Below are positions 8,954 through 17,790 of a stretch of DNA of 64,000 nucleotides, one piece after another. The position numbers were made by a program, and so were the translations under genes. The stretch covers positions 9,114,001-9,178,000 of the forward strand of contig NZ_CP061913.1 of the NCBI RefSeq assembly GCF_019904175.1, read 5' to 3'. This DNA comes from Dactylosporangium vinaceum (GTDB taxonomy: Bacteria > Actinomycetota > Actinomycetes > Mycobacteriales > Micromonosporaceae). The notes under the pieces were generated by a model. The model was given only the letters and a program-made list of their open reading frames with translations, was not told the DNA's origin and did not search any database. Every line of letters starts with the position of its first letter. Position 1 is the stretch's first letter.

Positions 8954-9320
8954 ATGAGGACAGCAGCAGTGAACGCTGGAGAGCTCGACCTTGAGCGGCG
9001 TCATATCTCCATGTGGCAGTCCGTCTTCGACGCCACCTACACCTCGTCGTCGGTCGGCCTCGGCGGCGGCTTCGACACGATCGTCCTGATCCGCCCGCGC
9101 ACCGCGATGGCCCGGTTCCGGTACGACGTCGCCCTGACCGTGGACGGCCGTCGGCCACGGAGCACCGACGCCTCCCGGGCGTGGCAGACGGCCGATGTGA
9201 TCGTGGTGGTGGATCGCGGACGGATCGTTTGAGGTCGGCCGCCACGCCGATCTCATGGACAAGGGCGGGCGCTACGCCGAGCTGTACGGCATCCAGGAGA
9301 AGGGCTACGCCACCTCGTGA
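8954..9320 (+). pseudogene. Decayed ABC-transporter ATPase C-terminus, frameshifted composite remnant
   Basis: The end reads as the typical tail of an exporter-type ABC ATPase: VIVVVDRGRIV, then after one extra T near 9230 EVGRHADLMDKGGRYAELYG and a stop at 9318-9320. Without the insertion the phrase would be DRGRIVEVGRHADLM. The upstream part (WQSVFDATYTSSSVGLGGGF, then PRTAMARFRYDV) does not look like an ABC protein and may come from a different, possibly NRPS methyltransferase-like, gene joined by deletion. No ABC Walker motifs are present. Clearly non-functional. Confidence 0.65.
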
Positions 9321-9355
9321 TCCGGCGGTGTCCGGCATTCTCCTGAAGGTCGAGC

Positions 9356-9712
9356 ATGCAGCTCATTCTCGTGCGTCACGGTCTGTCCACCAACAACGTC
9401 CGGCTCGCCGACGCCGTGGCCGCCAGAGCCGGTAGCGCCATGAACGACGAGCAGATCCGCGCGGACGCGAGTGACTACCCGGGCCGGGTGCCCGATCCCG
9501 GGCTCTTCGCTCTCGGCCGGCGGCAGGTCGAGGCATTGGCAGGGGCGCTGCTCGACGATCGGTTGGTGCGGGCGGTCGACCAGAGCTCGTCACCGCCAGT
9601 GACCCGCGTGGCGAGGTCCCCGCTCACGGACATGCCGATGCTCAGCCACTCCTCCAGCGCCGGCAGCACGGCGCGTAGGTCGCCACCTTCGACCGAGACA
9701 TGCGCGGCCTGA
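9356..9712 (+). pseudogene. Truncated histidine phosphatase (phosphoglycerate-mutase family)
   Basis: The first ~73 residues are a good histidine phosphatase N-terminus: MQLILVRHGLSTNN with the catalytic RHG, then a GLFALGRRQVEALAGALLDD segment. After about base 9575 the frame enters the antisense of the neighbouring HAD gene and loses all family resemblance, so the second catalytic His and most of the fold are missing. The reading frame stays open to 9712 only by chance. A deletion that joined two convergent genes explains it. Confidence 0.65.
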
Positions 9713-10275
9713 CGGGCCTGCGCTGATGCGTTGAATGCGACCGCGAGCCCAACCACCCCGAACAACGGGACATCCGAACGGCCATCACCGACAGCCGCAC
9801 AATGCAGGACGTCCACACTCATCTCAGCCGCCAAGGCCAGCCCGAAGTCCCGCTTGTCTGATTCGTCAAACAGTTCGGCGACCTCCCCGGTAAAGCGGCC
9901 GTCTACCAGTTCCAACCTCGGACCACATGCGCGAACAAAGCCAAACCGATCACACAGATACCGGCTGACCGGCTCCCAGGCTAGCGTGGCGAGCACCGGC
10001 ACGAGACCTCGCCGACGGCACCATTGCACCGTCTCCGCAACACCGTCCACCAACGGAAGCGATTCAAGGAACCCCCAGACTTGGGCAGGGGCAAAGGTGG
10101 CCCAGCCGCGAGCCTCGAGGATGGCAGCCTCTCGGCTGCTCAAGGTACCGGCGCCGTATCCGGCGTGCACCTCCTGAACTACCTCGGCCGACCCAAACAA
10201 CTCCGCCAGATACAGGCCGCTGCTCGTCGGCGCCAACGTCCCGTCAATGTCAAAAAAGACCAGGCCTAAAGCCAC
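9475..10275 (-). CDS. HAD-superfamily phosphatase (phosphoserine-phosphatase-like), altered C-terminus
   Basis: A 266-residue protein starting at GTG 10275. HAD motif I is FFDIDGTLAPT at residues 7-17, motif III/IV includes DKRDFGLALAAEM and AAVGDGRSDVPLFGVVG, and length resembles SerB-like HAD-IB hydrolases. The last ~30 residues (STARTNRSSSSAP onward) are antisense to the truncated phosphatase gene and probably replaced the native terminus when the two convergent genes were joined. The catalytic core seems intact, so it could still be active. Whether it acts with the kinase-containing operon about 0.6 kb away is unknown. Confidence 0.7.
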   Translation of the reverse strand: MALGLVFFDIDGTLAPTSSGLYLAELFGSAEVVQEVHAGYGAGTLSSREAAILEARGWATFAPAQVWGFLESLPLVDGVAETVQWCRRRGLVPVLATLAWEPVSRYLCDRFGFVRACGPRLELVDGRFTGEVAELFDESDKRDFGLALAAEMSVDVLHCAAVGDGRSDVPLFGVVGLAVAFNASAQARQAAHVSVEGGDLRAVLPALEEWLSIGMSVSGDLATRVTGGDELWSTARTNRSSSSAPANASTCRRPRAKSPGSGTRPG

Positions 10276-10480
10276 GATCGAACATCTTATCCATCAATCG
10301 ATGGCATGAAGCCTGTTCCAGGTCCAGTGTGGTCTGGGCGACGGCGGACAGCAGTCAGCCCACGCGGCCTGCCCGTTGCAAACCCGGACCAGCGGACGGG
10401 CACGGTCGACATCGGCCTCGGCCGGACGGCGTGACTGCGAGCGGCAGTCACCCGAAGCGGCCCCATGGCGGGGCGTCCCG

Positions 10481-10633
10481 GTGATCGCGGACGTCTTCCT
10501 CCTCATCGGCGCCTTGATCGCTTTCCTGTCCACAGCCGCCAGCGATCGCCGGAGAGTTGCCCGCGAGGACCGCCGCCAATGGGACAAAGCGATCCGCGAT
10601 GCCGGCGTGGACATCGCAGCCGAGGGCAGATGA
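10481..10633 (+). CDS. Small single-pass membrane protein
   Basis: A possible 50-residue protein from GTG 10481. An N-terminal hydrophobic helix (VIADVFLLIGALIAFLSTAA) is followed by a strongly charged tail (DRRRVAREDRRQWDKAIRDA). This is the usual design of a small membrane-anchored accessory protein with its tail in the cytoplasm. Codon usage is GC3-rich as in neighbouring genes. No clear ribosome site is visible. It lies upstream of, and in the same direction as, the defence-type operon and could be its membrane component, but this is speculation. Confidence 0.45.
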   Translation: MIADVFLLIGALIAFLSTAASDRRRVAREDRRQWDKAIRDAGVDIAAEGR

Positions 10634-10780
10634 GCTCTCCTCACCATCAACATGACCGCAGGCGGGCGCTCACGAGGTGCCGCCGAGCCAATGCCCGATC
10701 CGCGGGCACGCGTCGGCCCACGGCCGTCAATGTATGGGCGTGGCATATTTCCGCAATCTGCGATTTGACCATTCACTCCC

Positions 10781-10809
10781 TTGACATTTTCGTCGCACGT
10801 CTGAAATTC
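10781..10809 (+). promoter_or_regulatory. Candidate promoter of the vWA-kinase-helicase-McrB operon
   Basis: TTGACA at 10781-10786, a 17-base spacer, then AAATTC at 10804-10809, in a locally AT-rich stretch about 80 bases before the first gene. The -35 box is a perfect consensus; the -10 is weak. Confidence 0.4.
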
Positions 10810-10886
10810 TGTCTGGCTCCGCGCCGTCGCTAGACGTCAATGTATGCGCTGAGCATCGTCCGACGATTCGCGGAGGAGTGAACTGC

Positions 10887-11561
10887 GTGGTGGAGTCCGG
10901 AAGCGCACAGCCTGAGACGCTCGCGACCCGGTCCCGGAGAGCGCCACGGCCGATGCCGGTGATCGTGCTGGCCGACGCCAGCGGCAGCATGGACGGCGAT
11001 AAGATAATCCGGCTCAATGAGAGCATCGGAGCAATGATTCGCGCCTTTGCCATGGAGGACTCCGGGCGAGGCGAGATCCACGTCGCCGTCGTGGCCTTCG
11101 GCGGCGCTGAGGCCGTCCTGCACCAGCCCATGACACCGGCGTCACGAACCGCATGGAACGACCTCGCCCACGGCGGACGGACGCCCATGGGCAGCGCGTT
11201 CCGGTTGGCTCAGGAGATCCTCGACGACCCGGAGCTCGTTCCGGACCGGGCCTTCCCTCCGGCTCTGGTGCTGGTTTCGGACGGCATGCCGACCGACGCG
11301 GACTGGGATTCCCGCCTGGATGCGCTGCTTTCGTCGAAGTGGGGCAGCCGCGCGCTGCGGGTAGCCGTCGGCATCGGAACCGACCGGACGGACGAGGCCG
11401 AACAAGTGCTGCGCACGTTCAGCACACCCGGCGTCGGCGTCCTGCGCACGGACCAGGTTCACGACATCAACGGCCTGTTCCGGTGGGTGACGGCCACTGT
11501 CACAAGCGCGCTGCACGAGCGAACGGGTCAACGGGCCGTGCGGCTGGAGGAGTTCGACTGA
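10887..11561 (+). CDS. von Willebrand factor A domain protein (TerY-like)
   Basis: A 224-residue protein, essentially one vWA domain. The metal-ion-dependent adhesion site is intact: VIVLADASGSMDG (DxSxS) near residue 25, a Thr in GGRTPMGSAF, and the Asp of LVLVSDGMPTD. The GTG at 10887 is preferred because GGAGG lies ten bases upstream; a GTG nine bases earlier would leave no room. It is the first gene of six overlapping genes and its stop overlaps the kinase ATG (TGATG). TerY-type vWA proteins pair with Ser/Thr kinases in TerY-P modules, which are known partners of CoCoNuT-type McrBC systems. A regulatory or scaffold role is inferred. Confidence 0.88.
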   Translation: MVESGSAQPETLATRSRRAPRPMPVIVLADASGSMDGDKIIRLNESIGAMIRAFAMEDSGRGEIHVAVVAFGGAEAVLHQPMTPASRTAWNDLAHGGRTPMGSAFRLAQEILDDPELVPDRAFPPALVLVSDGMPTDADWDSRLDALLSSKWGSRALRVAVGIGTDRTDEAEQVLRTFSTPGVGVLRTDQVHDINGLFRWVTATVTSALHERTGQRAVRLEEFD

Positions 11562-12928
11562 TGGCCGTTCAGTCGCCGGCGCCGTGGCCGGCGCGAGTGC
11601 GGACGGCGCGCACCGGTCGCCACTTGAATCTGGTCGTCGATGCGCCGCTCGGACGGGGCGGTGAGGGCGTCGTGTTCCGAACTCACCACGGCGGGCTCGC
11701 GGTCAAGCTCTGTACCGGCGCCTCGATGGAGCACCTCGAGGACCGGCTGGCGCGGCTGCGCTGGCTGCCGCTGCACGACGTGCCGATCTGCCGGCCGCTC
11801 GAACCCCTCGCGGAGCCGCACGTCGGCTACGTGATGGAACTGCTGGAGGATATGGTCGCGTTCCGGGAGATCTGCGGGCCGACGGCGGACGACGTTGCGC
11901 GGTGGTACGGCCAAGGCGGCGGACTGCGTCGCCGACTCCGGCTGCTCGCCAAATGCGCCACGATCCTCGGCGTTCTGCACGACCGGGGCATTGTCTACGG
12001 CGACGTCTCACCCGGCAACGTACTCATCTCCGCTCAACTGGCCCATGACGAGGTGTGGCTCGTCGACGCGGACAACCTGCAAACGGAGAGCGTCCCGGGC
12101 CCCTATCGTCTAGCCACCGCGATGTACACGGCGCCCGAGGTGCTGCGCGGAACATCGGGCAATACGGTTTTCAGCGACGTGTTCTCGTTTGCTGTCCTGG
12201 CGTACGAGACGCTCACCACGAACCACCCGTTCATCGGCGACTACGTCGACCAGGGCCCGGCGGACCTGGAGGAGGACGCCCAGCGCGGGCTGCTGCCGTG
12301 GATCGGGCACAGCACCGACAACCGCAACCATACTTCGTTCGGCTACCCGCCCGAGACGGTGCTGACCCGGCAGCTGCTGGCCCTGTTTCGGCGCACCTTC
12401 GAAGACGGACTGCACGACCCGCGGGCACGGCCGGGTGCCGGAGAGTGGGCCGCTGCCCTGCACAGCGCGGCCGATCGATGCGTCAACTGCTCGAACTGTC
12501 CGCACAGCTACATCGTTGCCAGGGAGCAGTGCCCCTGGTGCCGAACCGCCCGCCCCCCAGTCGTCCCGGTGCTCGTGTGGGAACAGCTCACGTTGCCCGG
12601 CGACCACCGGCCCGTGACCGTCGAAGACAAAGGCCTGACGCTGTTCGTTCAGGCCGATCGGCCGCTGCAAGTCTTCGCCCGAACCACACACCGGGGGACG
12701 CCGGACCCGCTGGCGATGGTCGCCGAGATCGACTGGGACGGCGGCGATGCGCTGGTTCTGCGCAATCGGGGCACTGATGTGATCCGCCGGGTTCCGCGGA
12801 AGGGCGGCCTGGGCAGACTGGTCCTCCCAGGCAGCCGCGTTGACGAGTCCGTGTCTGAGGCGTGGACGTGGCACTTCGGTGACGAGCGCCGATCACATCG
12901 GATCCTGGAGGTGGCGAGTGTTCGCTGA
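11561..12928 (+). CDS. Protein kinase-like protein with zinc ribbon (TerY-P kinase type)
   Basis: A 455-residue protein. The kinase domain covers about residues 25-290: glycine loop GRGGEGVVF at 31-39, Lys49 in AVKLC, the catalytic loop as VYGDVSPGNVLI with Asp148 and Asn153, and the metal-binding DFG replaced by DAD at 169-171. MYTAPEVLRG is the activation-segment end. A zinc ribbon (CVNCSNC ... CPWC) follows near residue 308, then a beta-rich C-terminal domain. Key acidic residues are kept, so activity is likely despite the lost HRD His. It overlaps the vWA gene by one base and the helicase by 11. No PP2C-type phosphatase, the usual third member of TerY-P sets, is seen nearby. Confidence 0.85.
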   Translation: MAVQSPAPWPARVRTARTGRHLNLVVDAPLGRGGEGVVFRTHHGGLAVKLCTGASMEHLEDRLARLRWLPLHDVPICRPLEPLAEPHVGYVMELLEDMVAFREICGPTADDVARWYGQGGGLRRRLRLLAKCATILGVLHDRGIVYGDVSPGNVLISAQLAHDEVWLVDADNLQTESVPGPYRLATAMYTAPEVLRGTSGNTVFSDVFSFAVLAYETLTTNHPFIGDYVDQGPADLEEDAQRGLLPWIGHSTDNRNHTSFGYPPETVLTRQLLALFRRTFEDGLHDPRARPGAGEWAAALHSAADRCVNCSNCPHSYIVAREQCPWCRTARPPVVPVLVWEQLTLPGDHRPVTVEDKGLTLFVQADRPLQVFARTTHRGTPDPLAMVAEIDWDGGDALVLRNRGTDVIRRVPRKGGLGRLVLPGSRVDESVSEAWTWHFGDERRSHRILEVASVR

Positions 12929-15900
12929 GGAGCTCCGTCCGGGTGAGATTCGCATCGTGTCGCTGTCCTCCGGGCCGGCCGGACCTGTTCCGAACTGGCT
13001 GAGGCGACTTGCGAACATGAAGGCCTCAACGGATCCGACGGATCCGACGTCGTCGCGAGAGGTCGTGCTCCGGCACCGGCCGGCCAGCTCGGAGTTCGAC
13101 TTGGCGCCCGCCTTCGGCGGTGAACGTCCGATCCGGCTGCGGGTCGCAGACCGCGACAACGTTGACTGGCTCACCGCCTTCGGTAGCACCTTCGTGTGCT
13201 GGATCACCGCCGCCACAGACCAAGAGGTCGATGTGCAGTGCCACGCGTTCATCCCCGCAGACGTAGGCCCGAGCATGACGGTCGGCGTCGATGACCGTGT
13301 CGCCGAGCAGGTCCGAGTCGCGGGGCACTTGGCGTCAGCCGGTTTCGAACAGATCCGGAGCTGGCTGCGGGCGGAGTTCGCCCTCCCCGCGGTTGCGGGC
13401 CAGCCCACCCCGCGATACGTCCACAGTGGCGGACCGAACGGTGACTCGGCGGCCGGCATCCGCTCGCTGACGCTGCTCGGCCGGAGGTGGGTCGCCGACG
13501 TCGCTCTCGTCGACAGCGCCCTGCGCGTCGTGCGGCTCACTGACGCGCCGTCACGGCAGCGTGACCGCTGGGTCCGGCTCAGCCCGGTCGACCTGCGGTT
13601 CGTCGATCGCGGTGACGAGGCCGCGGCGAGCGAGGCCATCAAGGCTGCGCTGCAGGGCCTCTCGTCGGACGGACACCGGTACCTCGACCTGTGGCAGCAA
13701 TACAACGAGATCGAACGCGAGTCTCTGGTCGAGGACGCCCAACGGATGAAGTCGGCCCGGTACCACTCGTGCCACGTGACCGCCGGTGGTCTCTGGCGCT
13801 TCCAGCTGCAGCCCGACGAACGAGCCGCGGTGTTCTTGCACGCGGTGTCTGCAGTCTCCGGGAAGCTTCAACTCGAGGCGTCGACTGAGCTGCCGCCCGA
13901 ACTGCAGGAAGGACGCGGGCGACCCGCCGCCGGAGTGCACGGCGAGGTCCGCGACGCGAACAAGCCGAACTGGACGGTCGACCTCGCGGTGGACGGGGAC
14001 GAGGCCCCGCCATCGGCCGGGCACCTGTTCCGCTCGCTGTCCGGGGACCGCACTCGCCTGCGCCGACGCGATGTGGCCCGAGAGCGCATCGCGACGGATC
14101 AGGCCGAGTTGCCCGGGCTGCGGCTGCTCATCGAGGGTGAGCAGCGGCCCGGCGCGAAGCAACGCGAGGGCAACCGCTTCCGCAAGGTCATCAGTAAGGT
14201 CGTCAATCCCTCCGGAGACGCGGCGTCGTACGGGCCGCAGGCCGACGCGCTTGAATTGGCGCTGCGGACACCGGACATCCTCCTTGTCCAGGGACCTCCC
14301 GGCACCGGCAAGACCCGCTTCATCGCGGACCTGCTCCGCTGCCTGGACGAGCTCGGGGAACGAACGGTCACCATGCAGCGCACCCTGCTCTCCAGCGTCC
14401 AGCACGACGCGGTGGACAACGTCGCCCGAAAGGCGCGCCGGCACGGCCTGCCACCGTCCCGGGTCGGTGCGCGACGCGGCCGGGACTGGGAGAGCGCCCG
14501 CGAGTGGCGCGACGAGGTCGTCGCATCGCTCGATCAGTACTTGCGGGAGCACCGTCCGGCGTCGGCCCGCAGTGACGCCGCCCGGCGGCTGCGCGAGCTG
14601 GCAGCGTCGTACGAAGGGCACCCGATGACCGGTCCCGATCTGGTCGGGCTGCTTCGCACCGTACGGGAGCTGGCCGGCCCCCGGCTGCCGGGTGAGCTGC
14701 GTGACGAGCTTGACCGGCTGCTCGCCGACCGGTCGGTCGTGGACCGGGTCGCCGCTTCGCTGGCCGACGCCGAGCGGCAGCGCTTGTCCCGAGAGGCACG
14801 ATCGATTCGGGTCACGGCAGCCGCATTCGCCGACGACGGTCCACAGCGCGCCGCCCGCGCCCGGCAGGAGCTGGACCGATTACTTGACGACCGGGCCCGT
14901 CTGGCGCTGCGGGCGGCCGTGGAGGCCGGTCCCGAACCGGCCGCCGACCTGCTGACCGAGCTGGCCGAGATACGGGTCGACGTCCTCGGACGGCTCGCCG
15001 ACGACGCGTCGGTGCTGCACACACCGACATACGATCCCGACGTTGAGGCACTACTGCATCTCGTCGCGGAGGCCGCGGCCGAAGAGGTGGCCGGCACGGC
15101 CGACAGCGCCGACGAGGTCCTCCTCGCCTACCGCGAAGATCTTCGACAGGACCTGCCATTGGTCGAATCGACGCTGGCGCGGTACAACGCGGTACTCGCC
15201 TCGACCGTCCAGCACGCGAACTCAGATGAAATGTCGCGACTCATCGATGCACCGCTGCCCGTGTTCGACACAGTCGTCGTCGACGAGGCGGCTCGGGCCA
15301 ACCCGCTCGACCTGATGATTCCGATGGCACTCGCCCGCCGGCGCATCATCCTCGTCGGCGACCACCGCCAGCTGCCGCATGTACTGGAGCAGAAAATCGA
15401 ACGAGAGCTGCGCCGCAACCGCACGCTCGAGGGCTCCGAGCTGGCCAAGAGCCTGTTCGAGCGGTGGTTCGAGCTGTTCGAGGGAACGACGCCGGTGCGG
15501 ACCATTCAGCTGAGGACGCAGTTCCGGATGCACCCTGAGCTCGGCCGTTTCGTCAGTGAGGTCTTCTACGGCGGCCCCAACATGATCGACTCGGACCCGT
15601 CGACGAAGCGCCTGACGCATGAACTGTCCACGTATGCCGGCAAGCTGGCGGCATGGATCGACGTGCCGGCCGCGGCCGGAGGCGAGGAGCGCAACGGAAC
15701 GAGCTGGACCCGACCGGCTGAGGCGAAACGCCTGGTCCGGGAGCTTTCAGCGCTGTCCGCCCTGGACTGTGACCGGAAGCTTTCGTTCGGGGTGATCACG
15801 TTCTACAAGGCCCAGCAGGAGCTGTTGGAGGCGGAGCTCCAGCAGGCCGGGCTGGCCGTGGCTGACGACGACGGAGCGTTCGTGCCCGTGCCGGCGATGG

Positions 15901-16256
15901 AGCTCACCGCCGAGGATCGGCCGCGGCCTCGGCTGCGGGTCGGCACCGTTGACGCGTTCCAGGGCATGGAGTTCGATGTTGTCCTACTGTCCGTGACGCG
16001 CAGCAGCACGGCACAACAGCCGCTCGGCAGTCCTGCCGACGCCGTTCGACGGTACGGACATCTGCTCAGCGACAGCCGGATGTGCGTGGCGATGAGCCGG
16101 CAGCGGCGCTTGCTCATCGCCGTCGGCGACGCGGCCATGGCTGAGCGTTCGGCCACACCGGAGATGCCGGGCCGGCCGGGCCGGTCGGTCGCCGAGGGCA
16201 TCGTCGCGTTCCGCGAGTTCTGCGAGGGGGTGCACGGTGCCGGCATTCGGTCCTGA
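12918..16256 (+). CDS. Superfamily 1 (Upf1/Dna2-like) helicase, CnuH-like
   Basis: A 1112-residue protein. GTG 12918 has GGAGG six bases upstream and lies within the kinase gene end. The first ~420 residues are unassigned. The helicase core then runs: Walker A GPPGTGKTRF near 459, a long insertion rich in charged helices at 530-760, Walker B as VVVDEAARANPLDL near 788, GDHRQLPHVLE, LRTQFRMHPELG, GTVDAFQGMEFDVVLLSVTR (motif V) near 1008, and CVAMSRQRRLLIAVGD (motif VI). This is the Upf1-like arrangement found in RNA-directed helicases. In CoCoNuT-type systems such a helicase is a core partner of the McrB-like NTPase, which is what follows here two genes later. Confidence 0.88.
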   Translation: MFAEELRPGEIRIVSLSSGPAGPVPNWLRRLANMKASTDPTDPTSSREVVLRHRPASSEFDLAPAFGGERPIRLRVADRDNVDWLTAFGSTFVCWITAATDQEVDVQCHAFIPADVGPSMTVGVDDRVAEQVRVAGHLASAGFEQIRSWLRAEFALPAVAGQPTPRYVHSGGPNGDSAAGIRSLTLLGRRWVADVALVDSALRVVRLTDAPSRQRDRWVRLSPVDLRFVDRGDEAAASEAIKAALQGLSSDGHRYLDLWQQYNEIERESLVEDAQRMKSARYHSCHVTAGGLWRFQLQPDERAAVFLHAVSAVSGKLQLEASTELPPELQEGRGRPAAGVHGEVRDANKPNWTVDLAVDGDEAPPSAGHLFRSLSGDRTRLRRRDVARERIATDQAELPGLRLLIEGEQRPGAKQREGNRFRKVISKVVNPSGDAASYGPQADALELALRTPDILLVQGPPGTGKTRFIADLLRCLDELGERTVTMQRTLLSSVQHDAVDNVARKARRHGLPPSRVGARRGRDWESAREWRDEVVASLDQYLREHRPASARSDAARRLRELAASYEGHPMTGPDLVGLLRTVRELAGPRLPGELRDELDRLLADRSVVDRVAASLADAERQRLSREARSIRVTAAAFADDGPQRAARARQELDRLLDDRARLALRAAVEAGPEPAADLLTELAEIRVDVLGRLADDASVLHTPTYDPDVEALLHLVAEAAAEEVAGTADSADEVLLAYREDLRQDLPLVESTLARYNAVLASTVQHANSDEMSRLIDAPLPVFDTVVVDEAARANPLDLMIPMALARRRIILVGDHRQLPHVLEQKIERELRRNRTLEGSELAKSLFERWFELFEGTTPVRTIQLRTQFRMHPELGRFVSEVFYGGPNMIDSDPSTKRLTHELSTYAGKLAAWIDVPAAAGGEERNGTSWTRPAEAKRLVRELSALSALDCDRKLSFGVITFYKAQQELLEAELQQAGLAVADDDGAFVPVPAMELTAEDRPRPRLRVGTVDAFQGMEFDVVLLSVTRSSTAQQPLGSPADAVRRYGHLLSDSRMCVAMSRQRRLLIAVGDAAMAERSATPEMPGRPGRSVAEGIVAFREFCEGVHGAGIRS

Positions 16257-17790
16257 GTGTCCAGTCGTCCGGCCTGAATTTGCCGAGGTTCGCGGCGCAC
16301 AGCGGTGGCTGCTCTGGCCCGCGCTGCGGTACCGAGTGGTATCGCCGCTGGTGTACCAGGATCGGCTCAACGTATTCCAGGTCGCCGTGCTGGGCCTGGC
16401 TCGGGCCGGATTCCGCGAGCCGGGCGACATCGGACCGCTCCTGGGTCTGGATGGTGAAATCGTCAAGCTGGTCCGCTCGGACCTGCAGGTACTGGGCCAC
16501 CTCGACAGGTACGGCGTGCTGACGGCCAACGGCCGCAACGCCTTGCATGACGGGTTTCCCGACCCGACCCGGACCATTACGACGTACGTCTATCAAGACG
16601 TCACCACGGGCACCCTGTGGCCGGCCTCGACCGTCGAGCCGGAGCACTGCCGGTGCGACTGGCGGAGCCCGCGTTCGGCCACACTCCAGCTGCGCACTGC
16701 CGGGGCGCCGCTGCGGGTCTCGGCATTCGCCGTCCACCCTGAGGGTACAACCAATACCGAGCCGCCGGCGCACGAGCAGGTCGTGGAGGCGGTCGCACGG
16801 GGCGAGGCAGCGAAGCGGCAGGGTAGCGGCCACACCCGGCGGTTGCGGACCGACGCACCGCAGCGAATCGTTTCCCGCGTATCGGTGATGACCGAGGGGC
16901 AGCCCGTGTGGATCCCGCTGCCGCTACGGACGCACAGCCAACGTGGCGGCGCCGACAGCGCGGTGACATGGGACGCGATCAGCCCGTTCGGCGGACACGC
17001 CAGCCCGTACCTTCGGCGGCTGGTGGCGATCCAGATTCAGCGGTCGCCGTCGCTGCGTGAGCACGTTGAGCGGTTCATCGGCCGACGGACCGAGGGCCTG
17101 CTGTCCGAGTTCGACCTCCTGGACGTCAAGCTGCGGCGCAGCATCGGCGAGACGCTCGAACAACGCTTCACCGACCGCATACGTTCCGAGAAGGAGCTGT
17201 TCGAGGTGCTCACCCTGCTGGAACAAGCTATCGACCAGGCGCGCCGGCACGGTGACGGCAGCCGCGAGGTCGCCGAGGCCGCCCGGTTCGCCTGGAGCGT
17301 TCACGAGCTCGTACTGCGCCGCATCGTGGCCCAGCATCGGCCGCCGCAGAGCGAACTCGACCGGCTCCGCGACCCGCTCGTGCGTCAGCTCGGCGAGTGC
17401 TGCCAGCGGCTCGGTATGTCGTTCGGCGAGCAGGCTCCCCTTCGACTCATGAAGGCCAGTCAGGTGAAGGAGCTGTTCAACGCCGGAGCCGAGAAACGGC
17501 CGCCGACGGCCCCCTTGTTGCTGGCTGCCTCACTCGTCAGCGCCGCACACGGTGGACCCGACCATCCATTTCGTCAGATAGCGGCCGCCCGGTCGACGTT
17601 GATCGGCGACCTGATTCACCTGTCAGGGGACCGGAACAGCGGGTCGCATGCCGCCCCGAAAGCCATGAATCTCGAGTTCGGCGAGACCGCCTGGCGGCTC
17701 GCCCAGGACACCGCAGCGGCCTACCTCGGCATGCCGCTGCCGGATCTGAGCACACGCAGCGAAAGGGACAGCTCTACGCATGGGCGGTAG
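16237..17790 (+). CDS. Winged-helix protein with C-terminal HEPN ribonuclease motif (CnuE-like effector candidate)
   Basis: A 517-residue protein starting at GTG 16237 (GAGGGGG upstream), overlapping the helicase by 20 bases. Residues ~40-110 read as a winged helix (FQVAVLGLARAGF, IGPLLGLDGEIVKLV, LGHLDRYGVLTANG). The middle is unassigned. The C-terminal ~60 residues contain SGDRNSGSHAAPKAM, an R-N-x3-H arrangement matching the HEPN RNase signature Rx4-6H with a polar residue after Arg, between two predicted helices. HEPN nucleases cut RNA and are common effectors in defence systems. A second RxxxxH (RIVAQH near residue 366) could be chance. Assignment as the effector depends on the neighbours and this motif. 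Confidence 0.65.
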   Translation: MPAFGPECPVVRPEFAEVRGAQRWLLWPALRYRVVSPLVYQDRLNVFQVAVLGLARAGFREPGDIGPLLGLDGEIVKLVRSDLQVLGHLDRYGVLTANGRNALHDGFPDPTRTITTYVYQDVTTGTLWPASTVEPEHCRCDWRSPRSATLQLRTAGAPLRVSAFAVHPEGTTNTEPPAHEQVVEAVARGEAAKRQGSGHTRRLRTDAPQRIVSRVSVMTEGQPVWIPLPLRTHSQRGGADSAVTWDAISPFGGHASPYLRRLVAIQIQRSPSLREHVERFIGRRTEGLLSEFDLLDVKLRRSIGETLEQRFTDRIRSEKELFEVLTLLEQAIDQARRHGDGSREVAEAARFAWSVHELVLRRIVAQHRPPQSELDRLRDPLVRQLGECCQRLGMSFGEQAPLRLMKASQVKELFNAGAEKRPPTAPLLLAASLVSAAHGGPDHPFRQIAAARSTLIGDLIHLSGDRNSGSHAAPKAMNLEFGETAWRLAQDTAAAYLGMPLPDLSTRSERDSSTHGR

